NCBI GenBank assembly: GCA_001584585.1
Contig: LSYV01000010.1
Location: 393,653 to 457,652, forward strand
Direction: 5' to 3'
Length of the DNA: 64,000 bases
Origin: Gonium pectorale
Taxonomy: Eukaryota; Chlorophyta; Chlorophyceae; Chlamydomonadales; Volvocaceae
Each line of letters begins with the position of its first letter. Within the stretch, counting starts at the first letter, position 1. The notes under the pieces were generated by a model. It saw only the letters and a list, made by a program, of their open reading frames with translations. It was not told the origin of the DNA and did no database searches. A program made the translations under genes and the position numbers. Below, piece after piece: positions 38,501 to 51,441 of the stretch.

Positions 38501-41339
38501 CGCTCATCTGACACGTCCAAAACCTCAAACGGGGCGACTTGCGAAATGCTACCATTCCCCAATCCCATCTTTATTACCCCCAGTCTTTGTGTCCTACGCA
38601 TGTGCCTCGTCATGGCAGGCCCGGAGTGCACGTTGCAGCGGCCTCTCACCTCTCTACCTTCCCCCGCCCCCCACGCTCTTGCCCAGGTTCTGCCTCTACA
38701 GCGATGAGCACATTGTGTTTGAGAGCAGCCAGACCATGACCGACATCCCCTACGGCGACTGCTTCACGGTGGACCAGCGCTGGGACGTGCGGATGGACCC
38801 ACAGTCGGACCCAGACAAGCCGCACGTGAGGAGGGCGGGGGGCTGGGTAGCGATTATGGGAAACGGGTCGCGTAACTCGTAACGCGGCGGGCTGGGTCCG
38901 GACGGCGGGTGATGGTGTCGAGCGCTAGGACCCGACGAGAGGTGGAGGCAAACTATGGACGAGACAGGTCTGTGCCGGCCAGTCTCGATAACTGACACGT
39001 GTGTTTTCCAAGTGGATTAGCGCTCGTGGGGAGGACACCGATGCGTTCGGCCTGCTTGTTCCCCCTCCCTCCCCTCGGGGTCATAGTGGTACATAGATGC
39101 GACGGACCACCGGGAGTTACGGCATGGGGCGACGGAACAACGGGAGCCCTGGACCCTCCCTCCCACCATCAGCACTCAACCTGTTGTTTCGATGGTCGGG
39201 AGAGGAATGTGCCCCAGGGCTTCTATACTGAGAAGCCCTTTCAACCCACTACCCTCCGGGGCTCTGCCCGTCCCTCTGCAGGTCATGTTTGACCTGCACG
39301 TGCGGGTGCCCTTCACCAGTCGCTGCCTCTTCAAGGGGGTAAGGCGTGCAGGAGGGCATGCTGATAAGCGGGGGCGACCCCTAGCCTCTGTCGGGAACAC
39401 CACGTCACGCAGCACCTTCGGCTTTGCACCAGCTGCTGTAGTTGCTGTAGAGCCATGCCGGTGTCGCATCCAGAGAGCGGCAGCGAAGGCCTGTCAGGGA
39501 TGCCACCAGGTGTGGCGCTTGCACGGCCCTCGCCCTACCTGCGCTGCGCCTGCCTCGTTACTGTCCCGGTCTATGGCACAACAGCGCTGCGCTGCATGCC
39601 TGACACGCAGACAGCGCACGCTCAAAGCGCACGACAAGCACACGAGTGCGAGGCACGTCGGCGCCGACGTACGCGCGCCCCCTCTGTCTGCGCATTCCTC
39701 GCTTACATCGCCCCTCCTTGGATGTCTGTCACCGTTCGCGCCCCAGGTGATTGAAAGCGGCTCCGTAAAGCAGGTGCAGGAGACGTACGCGCAGTTCATC
39801 GAGCAGCTGCGGCCGGTGATGCAGGTGCGGGGCGGCCCGGTTGGGCGCATGCGGGTGGGAGCGGGTTGCATGAGGCCAGCGCGGCGACTGGGTTGCGCTT
39901 CCTTTTGCCCTTCACCGGCTCGTCACCACGTGTTCGCCCGAGCATGTTATGATGTGAATGAGTTTCCCACCCCACACCCCGCTCACATCCCATGTGCGAC
40001 GGTCATCATTCAGCTTGCCCGCACCCCGACCCCCCGGACCCCGGGTGAAGGCTCGCATGCCAACGCCGGGAAGACTCATCCGCACAGTTTCCGACATACG
40101 GGGGATGACATGCGGCCCAGGCTTCGTTTTCGAGAAGCCAACCCATGGGTCCCCTCTTCCCCCGCACCCAACGTGCAGGAGCGCCTGATGAGCCGCAACA
40201 CGCTCCACCTGCGCGACCCCTCGGCCCCCGGCGCCGCCGCCGCCTCCACCGGCCACACGCCGCGCGTGGGCAGCATCAGCGCCACCCCACGGCCGCTGCC
40301 CTCCCTGGGCCGCCTCACCAACATGCCCTCGATACGCGCCTCGGCGTCCATGCAGCGAGTCGGCTCCATGCATTCGCCGCGGGTGGGTTGGCGGGGGGCT
40401 CAGGTTACGCGGCCTCGGGTTGCATATCGGGGTGGCGAGGGGAGGGCGCAGGGTACATGTGTGCCCTGAGTACGCATGCAATAGGGGTTGGTTGAGGAGG
40501 TTGAACGGTACGGAAAGGTCCTCGCTGAGGGGACCAATTTTGCCCAGGTGCTGCAGTTCATGCCGCCAGGAGGCCCGGCACCTCGTCTTTCCTAACACTG
40601 CAACCCTCCCTTTCCGCCCGGCTTGGCCACTGGGCCGGAGGGTGTGCCTGTATCTCAAAGCGTTTTCTCAAATCTATGCTCTCATAACCCACTCCCGCAG
40701 GGTTTTGACGATGGCGATGGCGCGGAGGTGCTGCCGGGCACCGCCTCCGGCTCCAGCGGGCTGGGCCGCGGCGGCCGCCGCGAGCCGGGCGTGGGCAGGC
40801 TGTTGCTCAGCCTGGGCGGCCGGCTGGCGGACGGTGCGCGCGGGCTGCTGGAGAACAGCGTGGACGTCGTGCTCAACATGACGCAGTGCAGAACCACCCC
40901 GCAGATGCGGTTCCTGTGCGGCGTCGTGCTGCTCATGTTCCTCGCAAATATGCTCTGCATGGTGGCGTACGTGTGGCCCGGCACCGGCACCGGCGTAGGG
41001 AGTGCTGGCGGCGACCCCGCGGTTCACGTCGCCGCCCCGCCCGCGGCGAGGCTTGCGGAGCATGGTGGGTTCGCCGCGGGGACGCTGCCGGGCAGCGGCG
41101 ACGTCTTCGCCGGCGGGTTTGGTGCCGCTGACGGCGGCCTCGGGGGTATGGGTGGGGGATACTGGGCTCAGCGCATGGCGGTGCTCCAGCAGGAGCTGCA
41201 GCTGCTGCAGGGGCGGCTTGACCTGGTGCTGCGGGAGGTCGGCCAGGTGCAGGCGCACCTCGCGGGCGCAACGGCACAGGCAGCGGCGGGAGGTGACGCC
41301 GGTGGCAGCGCCCCCGTCACTCCAGGCCGGGAGCTCTGA
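35600..41339 (+). CDS. GRAM and VASt domain membrane protein (Aster/Lam/VAD1 family), 13 exons
   Basis: Family members are ER-anchored lipid-transfer proteins that bind the plasma membrane through GRAM and carry sterol in the VASt (StAR-like) domain. Exons: 35600-35983, 36051-36101, 36211-36294, 36503-36556, 36787-36878, 37392-37629, 37842-38003, 38259-38398, 38687-38825, 39282-39338, 39747-39824, 40179-40382, 40701-41339; 773 residues, phases agree. GRAM spans about residues 122-215 (FELPPTE, GRMYIFDHYVCFYSAVFGFA, TIQAVRKKTHLGFPNSLE). VASt spans about 325-493 (REFFDVVLADSAPFFEDF, TSWKRHPQLGHVRDL, DIPYGDCFTVDQRW, VPFTSRCLFKG). A single membrane helix lies near residues 632-654 (FLCGVVLLMFLANMLCMVAY), followed by a Gly-rich loop and a coiled coil (MAVLQQELQLLQGRLDLVL). 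The domain order is the standard one for GRAMD1/VAD1 proteins; sterol as ligand is inferred from the family. Confidence 0.88.
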
Positions 41340-43963
41340 CCCGCTCGTCTGCTGACGTTGCCAATTGGAAAACTTGACAGGACCTTGCAGTGCTTGGGCG
41401 GCGACTCACGCCTGCCAAGGAGCAGCTCGAGGGGCATCGGCCCGAGGCTCTTGCGGGCCGGGGTCCCCGGTTTGCTGACGTTGGCGATGAGCATGACGCC
41501 GAAGACCTCTCGTTTCTGTTTCTGCAATTTGTGCGAGGTGGCCAGCGTTCGGCATGCTGTGACATGCTTTCCGGCCGCCGTACAGCCGCAAAAGGGACTT
41601 TGCTTTGCCGCACTTTGCGCTTGACGTTGTTTGGTGCATGTCGCGCCTTGCTGGCGTGCCCTCCCACACCTACACCAGACCGCAAGCCAGCCAAAGGCGG
41701 GCGCGTGGGCCAGTTTCGGCGCGACAGCGCTGCATGTGGTCGTGCGGTGTTGGCCGGCAAGTGTCTGGTTGACGTGATGAGCGGCACGAGGGGTACCGGC
41801 AGGGCGGAAGGCTGCAAAGGCTGAGCGCGTGTGCGGCTGCTGAGGCCGTTGTGGTACCAATGGTATTCGTGTCTCGTGTGCGTGTGTGCCTGCTGCCCTT
41901 GTGGCCGAGCCCTACGGGACACTGTGCAGTGCGCAGCGTGTCCTCCTTGCTCATGTCCACCTCATGCAGGAGCTACGCGCGGTCTGCATGCCCTTGGGGG
42001 CCCTTGGGGTCTTGCTTGCCATCCTGGCCTTGCCGCCTCGACCCGTCGCAGCAATCCTACTGACCCTTGGCCTGGCGTGCCTGCGTCTGTGCGGTTTGCT
42101 CAAAGGAACTGTGGTTCCTTTCGCGGTCGTGGTCTGCGCCGTGCCTGTGTCTAAGTGCGTGTGTTGCATTACATCTCCGTGCCGACGCTGGCCTGGGGCG
42201 CTGTGTGTGTGAGTGTGTGTTTTGGTATACAATGACGTTGAAACAGCATGCGACATGCTTGCACATCGACGCGATGCAAAACTGCATTACAAGTCTTCAC
42301 CGCTACTCCTCATTCATTGGTGCGGATAGATTTGGAGTCATGGTTCGAGTTGTTGGTGTAAGGTCACCCGATGGGTCTCGGGCCTGCGACAGTGTTTTTC
42401 CTCGTCAGGCTTATGCCAAGGCGCCTTGGGCGTAGTTGCGTTAGAGCGGAGCATGCTTGTGCATTGTGGAGCACTCAGCAGTTATTGAATCACACCTTGA
42501 ACTGTACTGTCAAGGGTGATTTCTCATGCTGGGGGAAAAAGGCGACAGGCCCAATGTGCCCACGCCAGGTTCGAGCACTGAAGAACTTCTTTGGTGGACT
42601 TGTGCATCGTTGTGAGGAAGCTTTGTCATCGGGCTTGCATTTTCCATGAACGTTGCGTGGGGTGCATTCATCGCCACGCTGTTCACTGGTTCTGGAGGAG
42701 TTCTGGGGCTTCGTGCCGCCGCGGGGTGAACGGAGAATGGAAGATCATGTATCCTTGCCAGACACAGACAGCACCTCTCTCCCAACTATGTCCGCTCACA
42801 AGGTTGCAGCCTAAGGCCGTGCCCACGCCGGACGTGTTTCGTCGCCACCCTTTTGATGCGGGCTCTGCCCTCTTGTCTTCTGACTCATCACACGGTCATG
42901 CCGCTAACTGTCGCACACTAGGCATGCAATCGACGCGCCAGCAGCGGGAGCAACTTTGTTGCGTACCGCGTTGCGCAGGGAGCTGGGTTGCTGCGTGATA
43001 CGACAGATGGATGCAGGCTGCCGTTTGAGATGGGTCGTACAGGCTCGTTCTGGTCTTGATAGCACCTAGCAAACTATGTCAGCCGGACTCGCTGATGCCA
43101 AGCACGAATCATCCTGATCTCCAGCACTACAGCTCTGCGTCACGCAGGTCATGCCGCTTGGCGCCTGGGGTTGGGCGCCGGCAGGCTCGCGGTTCGTTCA
43201 ACCCCGAGCCGCGGGCAGACCTGAAACAGAGCGTGCAACAGCGCCAGATAGGCTCCCAGCTCTCCAAGCCATCCACTAAGGCACGCCAACGTTGGCCCCT
43301 CAGAGACGGAGGGTCCTTCTGTTCATTACCTTCGCCCGCCATGCCACGTACCCCAGCCGCCGCACTGGAACAGGCGGGCTCCCTTCTGCAGAATTCTCTT
43401 TTTTCTGGAACGACACGCGTGTGTGGTATGCCCGTGGAGGTGGCTCATGCTGCTTGCTCTCGCTGCGTTTTTGTATGATCTATTACACTATGCTTATTTC
43501 CTGAACAGGCTGAACCACCTGGAACACTTCACCCACGACTTCACATGCCCATACTCTGCCGACCTTTGGGTCCGCCTGAGCGGCATAAGGTTCAATGATG
43601 ATTGAGCGCATCCCATAGCTTCCATTATAAACGCAACACACAGGACAGACTGCGGGACTTGGTCAGCGACATGCCGAGCCATCCATGGATGTGATTGAAT
43701 GCATGCAAGAGTGTCCGCTGCTGACAATAGCAGCCGATCACTCATGGCGCTGGCGCCCCTCAGCCTGCCTGGTCATGTCGTGCGGGCTACTGCGTGCACC
43801 AGTGGAGCCGTGGAGTCAGGGATGACCAAGTGCATGAACCAACTGAAAGCCTAAACAGCGCGCTGTTCCCACATAATACGCAGAGAGAACCAGCTACGGC
43901 ATAACGCGAGGCAGCCCTAACTAGTTTGTCCGAAAGACCTCAATTCTTTAAGTATAAGGAACG
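41340..43963. other. Intergenic region, 2.6 kb
   Basis: Contains the 3' UTR of the GRAM/VASt gene (a TGTAA occurs at 42357-42361), a GT-rich microsatellite near 42203-42225 and the upstream region of RPN10. A hydrophobic open frame at 41886-42212 lacks splice, start or family support and is not called. Confidence 0.5.
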
Positions 43964-46694
43964 ATGGAGTGTACCGTGGTTTGTCTAGACAATAGTGAAT
44001 TCTCGCGGTCGGGGGACTACGCGCCAACGCGCTTCCAGGCGCAGGCGGATGCAGTCAACCTGCTCGCCGGTGCCAAGACTCAGGCACATCCGGAGGCCAC
44101 AGTTGGCGTGCTTACGATGTCGGGAAAGACGCCCCGGGTCCTGGTGACCCCCACGCCAGATCTTGGCAAGGTCCTGAACTGCATGGCCACCATTGAGATT
44201 GATGGGGAGTGCAATGTGTCATCATCGGTGCAAATCGCACAGCTGGCGCTAAAGCACCGGCTGAACAAAAACCAGCGACAGCGCATCGTCATCTTCGTGT
44301 GCAGCCCCATCACGGAGGAGAAGGTGTGCTGCTATGGTGTGGTTTTTGTCATATAGGCAGGGGATGAACGGGTCTCCTATGTTATGCGGTCCGGATCCCT
44401 GGGGAGGGGGGGGACGTGGCTTTGGGGCGTGGAGGAGTGGACGTGGAGTCGGCGGTTTGCGCACAGCGCGATCTTGCGGTGCGCCTAGCTCCGCACCTAT
44501 CAACTAGCGATTGTGCGGGGAGTTGCTGTAAATTAGAGAACCTCAAACGTCTCCTAGCGGCGGCTGGCGGCGGGGCACGCTGCGTGGGGATGGGGATGGG
44601 GTGGACGGTGCACTGCTCTCCGCATGGGAGAGGAAGCCGTACAATGCCCTGCCATGAGACGCGTGGGCTTCTATTGTTCGTGCTTAGGGCATGTACCGAG
44701 GTTTGTGCGTTAGCAGCAAGCAGGGCCACCGTATCACGGCCACTCGCCTTACGGCGTGGGTAGGCGTGGTTCAAGGCCAGGTATCTGGGGCTTGGGGCTG
44801 AAATGTCACGCCTTGCAGAAGCGAGGTCTGACGCAGTGGATGTCCTAGATTGGCGGCAGGATACACGCATTCGGCTGGCATGCAGCCGTATCCGCATCGG
44901 CGTATGCGCTGTATGCGCGTTGCAGTAAATGTGGGGCCGTCGCAAGGTCGTAACCCAGCATTGCCTCTCGCGGAACCTGCAACGTGCCGCCGTGGATGGT
45001 TGGTGATTGTACTTGGCGACAAGCCCTCCCACCTCGCCATGCTTGTGCGCTGGCCCAGGTATCTACATGCCGGGCGCGTCCCGCCGCCCTGCCTACCGTC
45101 CTGGCTGTCCACATGCTTGCCTGCCTGTTTGCCTGCCTGCAGGACAAGCTGGTTAAGATCGCCAAGAAGCTCAAGAAGAACAACGTGGCCGTCGACATCG
45201 TCAGCTTTGGGGCAGAGGAGGAGAACCAGGCATGTGAAAGGGGTTGGACTATTACTTGCGGACGGGTGCATGGTTGACATGGCTGCCCGTCGTTGCGGTA
45301 GGGCCCGGGTTGCATCTCGATCAGGCATATACACGCGACGACCCTACTGACGCTGCCGCCCACATCGCCGCATTCAAGCAAGTCTGCTTGACTTGCTAGC
45401 TGCCCGGCTGATCGTCCTTGCCATCTTGTGGTACCGGAAGGACGCACACAATGGCCGTCAGCGCTGAATGAGGGTGTCGTTACGCAGGAGAAGCTGGATG
45501 CGTTCCTGGAGGCCGTCAACTCAAACGGCAACTCCCACCTGGTCAGCGTGCCGCCCGGACCCGTGCTGTCCGACGTCCTCATCTCGTCGCCCATCTTCCA
45601 GGGCGAGGGAGGCGGCGGTTACGGCTTTGCGGGTGGCGCGGGTGGCGGCGGCGGTGGCGGTGGCGGCGCGGACGGCTTTGAGTTCGGCGTGGACCCCAAC
45701 ATGGACCCGGAGCTGGCGCTGGCGCTGCGGTGGGTGCGAGCCTGGGCGGGGCGGGCGGCGCTGGGGTCCTTCGCAGCTTTGTGTGATTCTGTCGTAGGGT
45801 ATGAGATCCTGAAGGAATGTACGAGCGGCGTCTGTATCGGCCGGGTGCTGGCGCTGCGGTTGGTGCTGGGGCCAGAGTCGTCGCAAAGCAGCGTCCAGGC
45901 AAATTCTTTGCTGGGAAGTCGGCTCGGAGTGTTGTGAGTAAATAGTGGCGCAAGGGCAGGGCGGGGCCGCCGGACGAGGCCTTTGGGCACGGGCTAGGCA
46001 TGCGCGTCAGCATAAGAATCAGCACCGCAGTGGCCGATCTTGCTCGCTTGTCGGTACTTGTTGCTTAGTACTCGCGTGGCCTTGCGCGAAGGCGCTAAGG
46101 TGGCTTTATAGGAGATACCGTGTACCGGTGTTATCTTGCGCCTGGCGCTTTTCAGATGCTCTTGGCTGCCTGCAGGCACACAGCTCTCCTGCCGGCGAGC
46201 CAGGTTTTAGGTACTGACCGCTTCTGGTCTCTCCGATTCGCAGGGTGTCCCTAGAGGAGGAGCGCGACCGGCAAAACCGCGCCGCGGCCGCCGCGGCGGC
46301 GGGCGGGGCGGCTCCAGACGCGGCTGGCGCTTCCGGCGCTGCGCATGCGGCCGCTGAGGGCAGCGCTACCGCCGCCGCTACCGCCGCCACGCCGGCGCCA
46401 GCGCCGGCTCCCCAGGCGGTTGGCGGTGGGGACATGGACCTGGATGAGGATGCCCTGCTCCAGCAGGCGCTTGCCATGTCCATGGACGTCGACAACGCGG
46501 CGCCGCAGCCCGCGGCAGAGGCAGTGACGCCGGCGCCAACGGCGGCGGCGGTGGCCACGCCCGGCGCGCCGTTGGCGGCGGCAGCGCCGCCCGTAGCGGA
46601 CGAGGACGCGATGGACGAGGACGCGGAGCTGCAGCTGGCCCTGCAGCTGTCGATGCAGGACGCGGGGCCAGAGAAGAAGGACGAGGCGAAGTAG
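43964..46694 (+). CDS. RPN10: 26S proteasome regulatory subunit RPN10, 4 exons
   Basis: Ubiquitin receptor at the base-lid interface of the 19S particle. Exons: 43964-44323, 45143-45229, 45488-45729, 46244-46694; 379 residues. The N-terminal VWA domain opens with [19 protein letters not shown] and contains [22 protein letters not shown] and the strand VDIVSFG. A Gly-rich linker follows. Three ubiquitin-interacting motifs follow: [15 protein letters not shown] (about 221-235, split between exons 3 and 4), [15 protein letters not shown] (about 297-311) and [16 protein letters not shown] near the C-terminus. Long Ala/Pro-rich linkers separate them, as in other algal versions. Intron 2 appears to start with GC (CAG|GCATGT), since no GT donor keeps the frame into [11 protein letters not shown]. 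Start context is clear: the Met begins the conserved first strand of VWA. Confidence 0.95.
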
Positions 46695-47749
46695 AGCAGG
46701 GGCGCCAACAGCGGATTAATGCGCACGGGGAGGTAGCATGACAGCGGGGTTGCGGGGTGGGTGTGAGGGGGCCGGGTAACGGTTTCCCCCTGACCGCGAT
46801 GAGCTTAGAGGGACTTGGATATGCAAAGGTGCACGGCATTATAAGCGATGGTTTGGGAGGAGGACCCATAGACCTGCATTTCCTCCAGTAGTCAGGAGTT
46901 GTGATGGTGTCGGAGCGGCGACGAAATGGTGCCTTCACAGGCCTTGACAGTGCCTTATCGTCCTGTGTGGATGAACGCTTACTGCCTTATCGCTCGCTTG
47001 GCATTGCAAGAGCAAGAAAGCGCACATAAAATCATCGCCGTACGATATCCATGGGGGAGGGGCATGGCGTGGACTCGCATCCATCTATCTGCCGCAAGGT
47101 GTACCAACTTAGACGAAGCAGTGTAATTTACCAATCCACCTGTGCGGCAGCAAGCTCTCTGCCCTCTCAGCCGTGTTTCCAAGCGCGCAACACATAGGAA
47201 CGCGTCTTGGAGACCTTGACCGTTTTGTTAATAAGGTAGCATCAGAGCGGACGGTATCTGCATCGAGAGTGGGGTTTGGCGCTGGACTGCTCCCGCGGAG
47301 CGTTGCGTGCTCCTAGTGACGTTGGTGAGTGCGAGTTGCGATTAGCTCCCCATGCTGTCGCTCGGCACCGCAATGGCGTCGGTACGCGAACCTTCTTCGC
47401 GACGATGGACTGGTCACGGCTCGGGTAGCGTAGCGCCCCTGCACAGATGTCGTGCCTCTATTGCCGCTGATCTATGCTTACCTGATCGGCGGCGGAGCGC
47501 AGATGCCGGGGCCCGCCCCGGCACTTGCGTGGCTTGGCTTTTTGCGCATCACTCGCGCTCGTTGCCCAGTTGTAATGAGCATGTTAGGGTTTGATTTTTG
47601 TGCACTGCAGTTCTCATGTCTCGTTCCCGCTCGGCCTGAGCCCCCGCCCCGCCCTTCACATTTGTTCTGCAGCCAAGGCCTACCCGACAGCCTCCGCTCT
47701 GGTGCCTGGGTCGACTTATTGGATACGGGGCTGCTTGCACTGGCGCTAA
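46695..47749. other. Intergenic: RPN10 3' UTR and upstream region of transporter
   Basis: A TGTAA at 47122-47126 may be the RPN10 poly(A) signal. No gene is visible. Confidence 0.45.
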
Positions 47750-50700
47750 ATGCTTAGGGGTCACAGAACCGGCGTTGCTTGCGCCCAGCACTGCAGCGTG
47801 CAGCTTCCGTGCGTGCGACGACCTTTACCTCTTGTGCAGTCAGTACACCAGCAACCTCTACCCCAGCGGCTCTTGCCGTCGGGCTGTCGACCTGCGAATG
47901 GCTTGTCGCGCCCGCTCCGCCTTGTGGCAGCTCGCGGGCAGCAACAACCATCGGACATTCGCGTAGATGGTACTGGGGTGTCGCAGCCCGGAGGCGTGAA
48001 TGGGTCGGAACCTCTCGGGACATCAACCGGCAATGGCGCCGGCCTCCAGATGAATGGTGGCGCGGCGGCGCTCTCGCTGCCGGGTGTGTCTGGTTTCAGC
48101 TCGGCGGAACCAGCATTACCCGCAGAGCCGGCGAAGCGGCCTCACCGCTGGAGCGTCGTGTTCATGATGGCCGTCGCGTTCGTTCTCTGTAACATGGACA
48201 AGGTATGCAAGGGAGCACGCGTGGGACCATAAAGGGTTTGGGGGCGGGTTGGCCGAAGCTCGGTGCTGCGGGGGCCTCCCAGGGGGGATGCAGTGTGTTC
48301 GTTGGTAACGCGCTGGCGTGGGAGGGCAAGGCCGTGCAGCGGGGTCATTGCCCAGCCAAAACACTCACGCAACCAGGTCATAAAGAGTTGCAGATTTGGG
48401 CCCGTACTGTGCGTCTCTGGGTGCACGTTCTGTGTATGGACGCGGCCATGCTCCTATTTTGCTACGGCGCCGAGCTTCACCTTCAAAGGGCGCGGCGGTT
48501 GAAGGGTTACGTTTCCAAACGCGCACCGGTGTCATGTGGCCCCTCCTTGCTGTAGGAAAGCTCCGCTAACGCTCTGCTTTACGCCCCCTACCGCCCTGCC
48601 CTGCACAACATGGTCAAATACCCTCGGCTCGCCACCGTCATTCAAATGGCATCCAGGCCTGTCGTTGACACCCTTCTGCCCCTGCTCCGCCACGCTTTCG
48701 CTCGGCCCACGCTTTTGCCTTCCTTACGCCAGGTGCCCTGCGTATCCGACCGGGCGCGCTTCCGGGCTGAGCAAGCTCTGCCCCTCACCCCTTAGCTCAG
48801 TACACAACACCTGTCCCTTTCAAACCCAGCATGCACATGGTCACGTCCCGGGACTGAGCGCTGAGCGGGTTCTGCTGCCTCTTACTCTCTTCCCTCCCGA
48901 CAGGACATACGGGACATACGCTGCTGGTGCCCAGCTCGTCGTTGTTCATTCCTCTTTCCATTCAAATCCCGACCGGACGAATGCTGGCGCCCAGACCGTT
49001 ACTATCTACGCCCTTCTCCGCCGATTCCCCCACTTCCTTCCTCCCAGCTTGCCCACGGACTGAGCAACCCTCCCCCCTCCCCCTCTGCCCTTTTCTCCAC
49101 TCCTCGTCAGGTCAACATGTCAGTGGCCGTCATCCCCATGGCCGCCGAGCTGGGTTGGTCCGCCACGGAGCGCGGCCTCGTGTCGTCGTCCTTCTTCTGG
49201 GGCTACTCCCTCACGCAGCTGCCAGCGGGCTACATTTCGACCAAGATCGGCGGCGCCAAGGTGCTCGCCGCCGGCGTGGCCCTCTGGTCCTTTGGCACCC
49301 TCATTGCGCCGCCCGCGGCGCAGATGAGCCTGGTAGCGCTGTGTGCGACGCGCGTGCTCGTGGGTCTGGGCGAGGGCTTCGCGCCCAGCGCCGCCACGGC
49401 AGTGCTGGCCAAGCTGGTGCCCAGCACGGAGCGCAGCCGCGCGGTGGCGACAGTGTGGGGCGGCCTGGACGTGGGCAGCGCGGTGGGGCTCCTGCTGTGC
49501 GGCCCGCTCATCGCGGCCTTCGGCTGGCCGTCGGTGTTCTACCTGTTCGCGGTGCTGGGCCTTGTGTGGGTGGCGGCATGGCCGTTCGTGCAGCCGGACA
49601 AGCTGGACCCAGACGTGAGTTCGTGGGATAGGCGGGAGGGGCGAATGGCGGGAGGGGCGAAAAGGGAGGTTGTGGAAAGTGCGGGGGGAGTTGTGACGAG
49701 GGATGGGGGGGTGAGGGATGACACGGGGAGGAACTCAGAGTGACGGACCACCATGGCGCAGGCTAGCAGTGATGCAGGCATTCCAGCTCAGCATAGATAA
49801 TGCGAACCAACCCTGTGCGCGGACGGGACCGTAGGCGTTGGCTGTGGGGTTGGCTGTGGGGTTGGCTGCGGGGTTGGCGGGGGGGGGGGCTGGAAAGAAA
49901 GGCAAGGCAGGGGGGCGTGACGCGGGGCCGCGTAACGGGAAGGGCCTTGTGGCTCACCGATTGGGGCGCGGGCGTGCCGGATGTCTGCATGTAGGACCCG
50001 CAGACACCCGGACCCGAGATGGCTGCGGGTCCTGTTGGACAGCTAGCAAACTCGACCCGGACTTGTGCGCGTGGGGCTCGGCGCGCAGACAGAAGCGAGG
50101 GGGTTTGCAAAGGGCGGACGATGGGTTGCAACTTAGAAGACGCTATGGGCAATGGACGCCCATCCCGGCGGGCATCGTCCTGATTAGCGCTCCTGTGATT
50201 CCCGTTCAATGCTATGCATATTCAATAAGGGTGTGCGCCGGTGGTGCTCATTTGCCTCCTGCTGTGATTACCACCCTCAGATGATCGAGGAGCAGCGGAA
50301 GAAGGACCAGGAGCGCGCCATGCGGCAGGCGCTGGCGCAGGCTCAGGCGATGGGCAACGCGGCGCCGTACGAAAGCGTGGACGAGATGCCCCTGTCCGCC
50401 ACGTACACAAAGCTGGAGAAGAGCCTGCCCCCGGACGGCAAGGTGCCCTGGGGCGAGTTCTTCAAGTGAGTAATGGAGGGACACTGCGCGGTGGAGGGTA
50501 GTGGATGGCGCCAACGGCGCTGAGGCGGGACCGCGGGGGCCCGCTGAGGCGGGTGTGAAAAGCTTGATGGCTGGCGGCAAGGCCGTTGTTGCGGGCGCTT
50601 CGGCGCAGTCGGCCGAACCCCCGACGCGCCCGGATCGCGCCGGGCCAGTGACGCTCGCTGGGCGGTGTGAGCCGTCAAAACAGCAAGCCTTCGTACACCC

Positions 50701-51441
50701 ATGCCGGTCTAGGGCAGGCCGAAATACCTCACCACAGCGCATGTCCAACTGGCCTCCCTGACCAACGGCCCGGTGCGACCCCCGCCCAGGTCGGCCCCCG
50801 TGTGGGCGGTCACGGTGGCCCACTTCTGCTTCAACTGGGGCTACTACACGCTGCTCGCCTGGCTGCCCAGCTACTTTGAGCTGGCGCTGGGGCTCAACGT
50901 GGAGCGGTCCTCCTTCCTCACGCTCATCCCCTACATCGCCATGACCTGCATGATGCCGCTGGTGGGCCCCGTGGCCGACGGCTGGGTGCGCTCCGGCGTG
51001 CCCCTCACGCGCGTGCGCAAGATCTGCCAGGGCATCGCCTTCGTGGGCCCCGCCGCCTGCATGATCGCCTGCGCGCTGCTGACGCCCGCCGCGGCCGCCA
51101 CCGCCAAGGCCGCCGTCACCGGCGTCTCCGCGGCGGGCCCCGTGCTCACCGCCGTGCTGGTCAGCCTCATGTCGGTGGCGTTTGCGCTGGGCGCCTGGTC
51201 GCGCGCCGGCCTGTACTGCAACCACCAGGACCTGTCCCCCAAATACGCGAGCGCGCTGCTGGGCATCACAAACACGGCCGGCGCGCTGCCTGGCGTGCTG
51301 GGCGTCACGGCGGCGGGCTACCTGCTGGACACCACCGCCAGTTGGGCGCTCGCGCTCTTCATCCCCACGGCCATCTGCCAGCTCTTTGGCGCCGCGGTTT
51401 ACAGCGTCTTCGCGTCATCGGAGCGCCAGAGCTGGAGCTGA
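47750..51441 (+). CDS. PHT4/ANTR-type anion (phosphate) transporter, 4 exons
   Basis: Major facilitator superfamily carrier of the SLC17-like plant PHT4/ANTR group, which move phosphate or related anions, mostly across plastid membranes. Exons: 47750-48202, 49111-49614, 50281-50465, 50790-51441; 597 residues, phases agree. The first ~120 residues are Ser/Gln/Arg-rich without helices and fit a transit peptide. The first helix begins after RPHRWSVVFMM and leads into NMDKVNMSVAVIPMAAELGW, the family signature, followed by SSFFWGYSLTQLPAGY and RVLVGLGEGFAPSA. Exon 3 encodes the charged central loop (MIEEQRKKDQERAMRQAL). The second half has FNWGYYTLLAWLPSYFELAL and the helix-10/11 motif NHQDLSPKYASALLGITNT. 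Twelve membrane segments are consistent with the hydrophobic pattern. Substrate and membrane are inferred. Confidence 0.92.
49837..49880. repeat. 12-bp tandem repeat in transporter intron 2
   Basis: GTTGGCTGTGGG occurs three times in tandem (third copy with one change) plus a partial copy, followed by a G run. Confidence 0.8.

Noticed and set aside
41886..42212. Hydrophobic 108-codon open frame after the GRAM/VASt gene
   Set aside because: Lies in a likely 3' UTR, with no homologue recognised and no promoter; hydrophobicity comes from GC/CT-rich codons.
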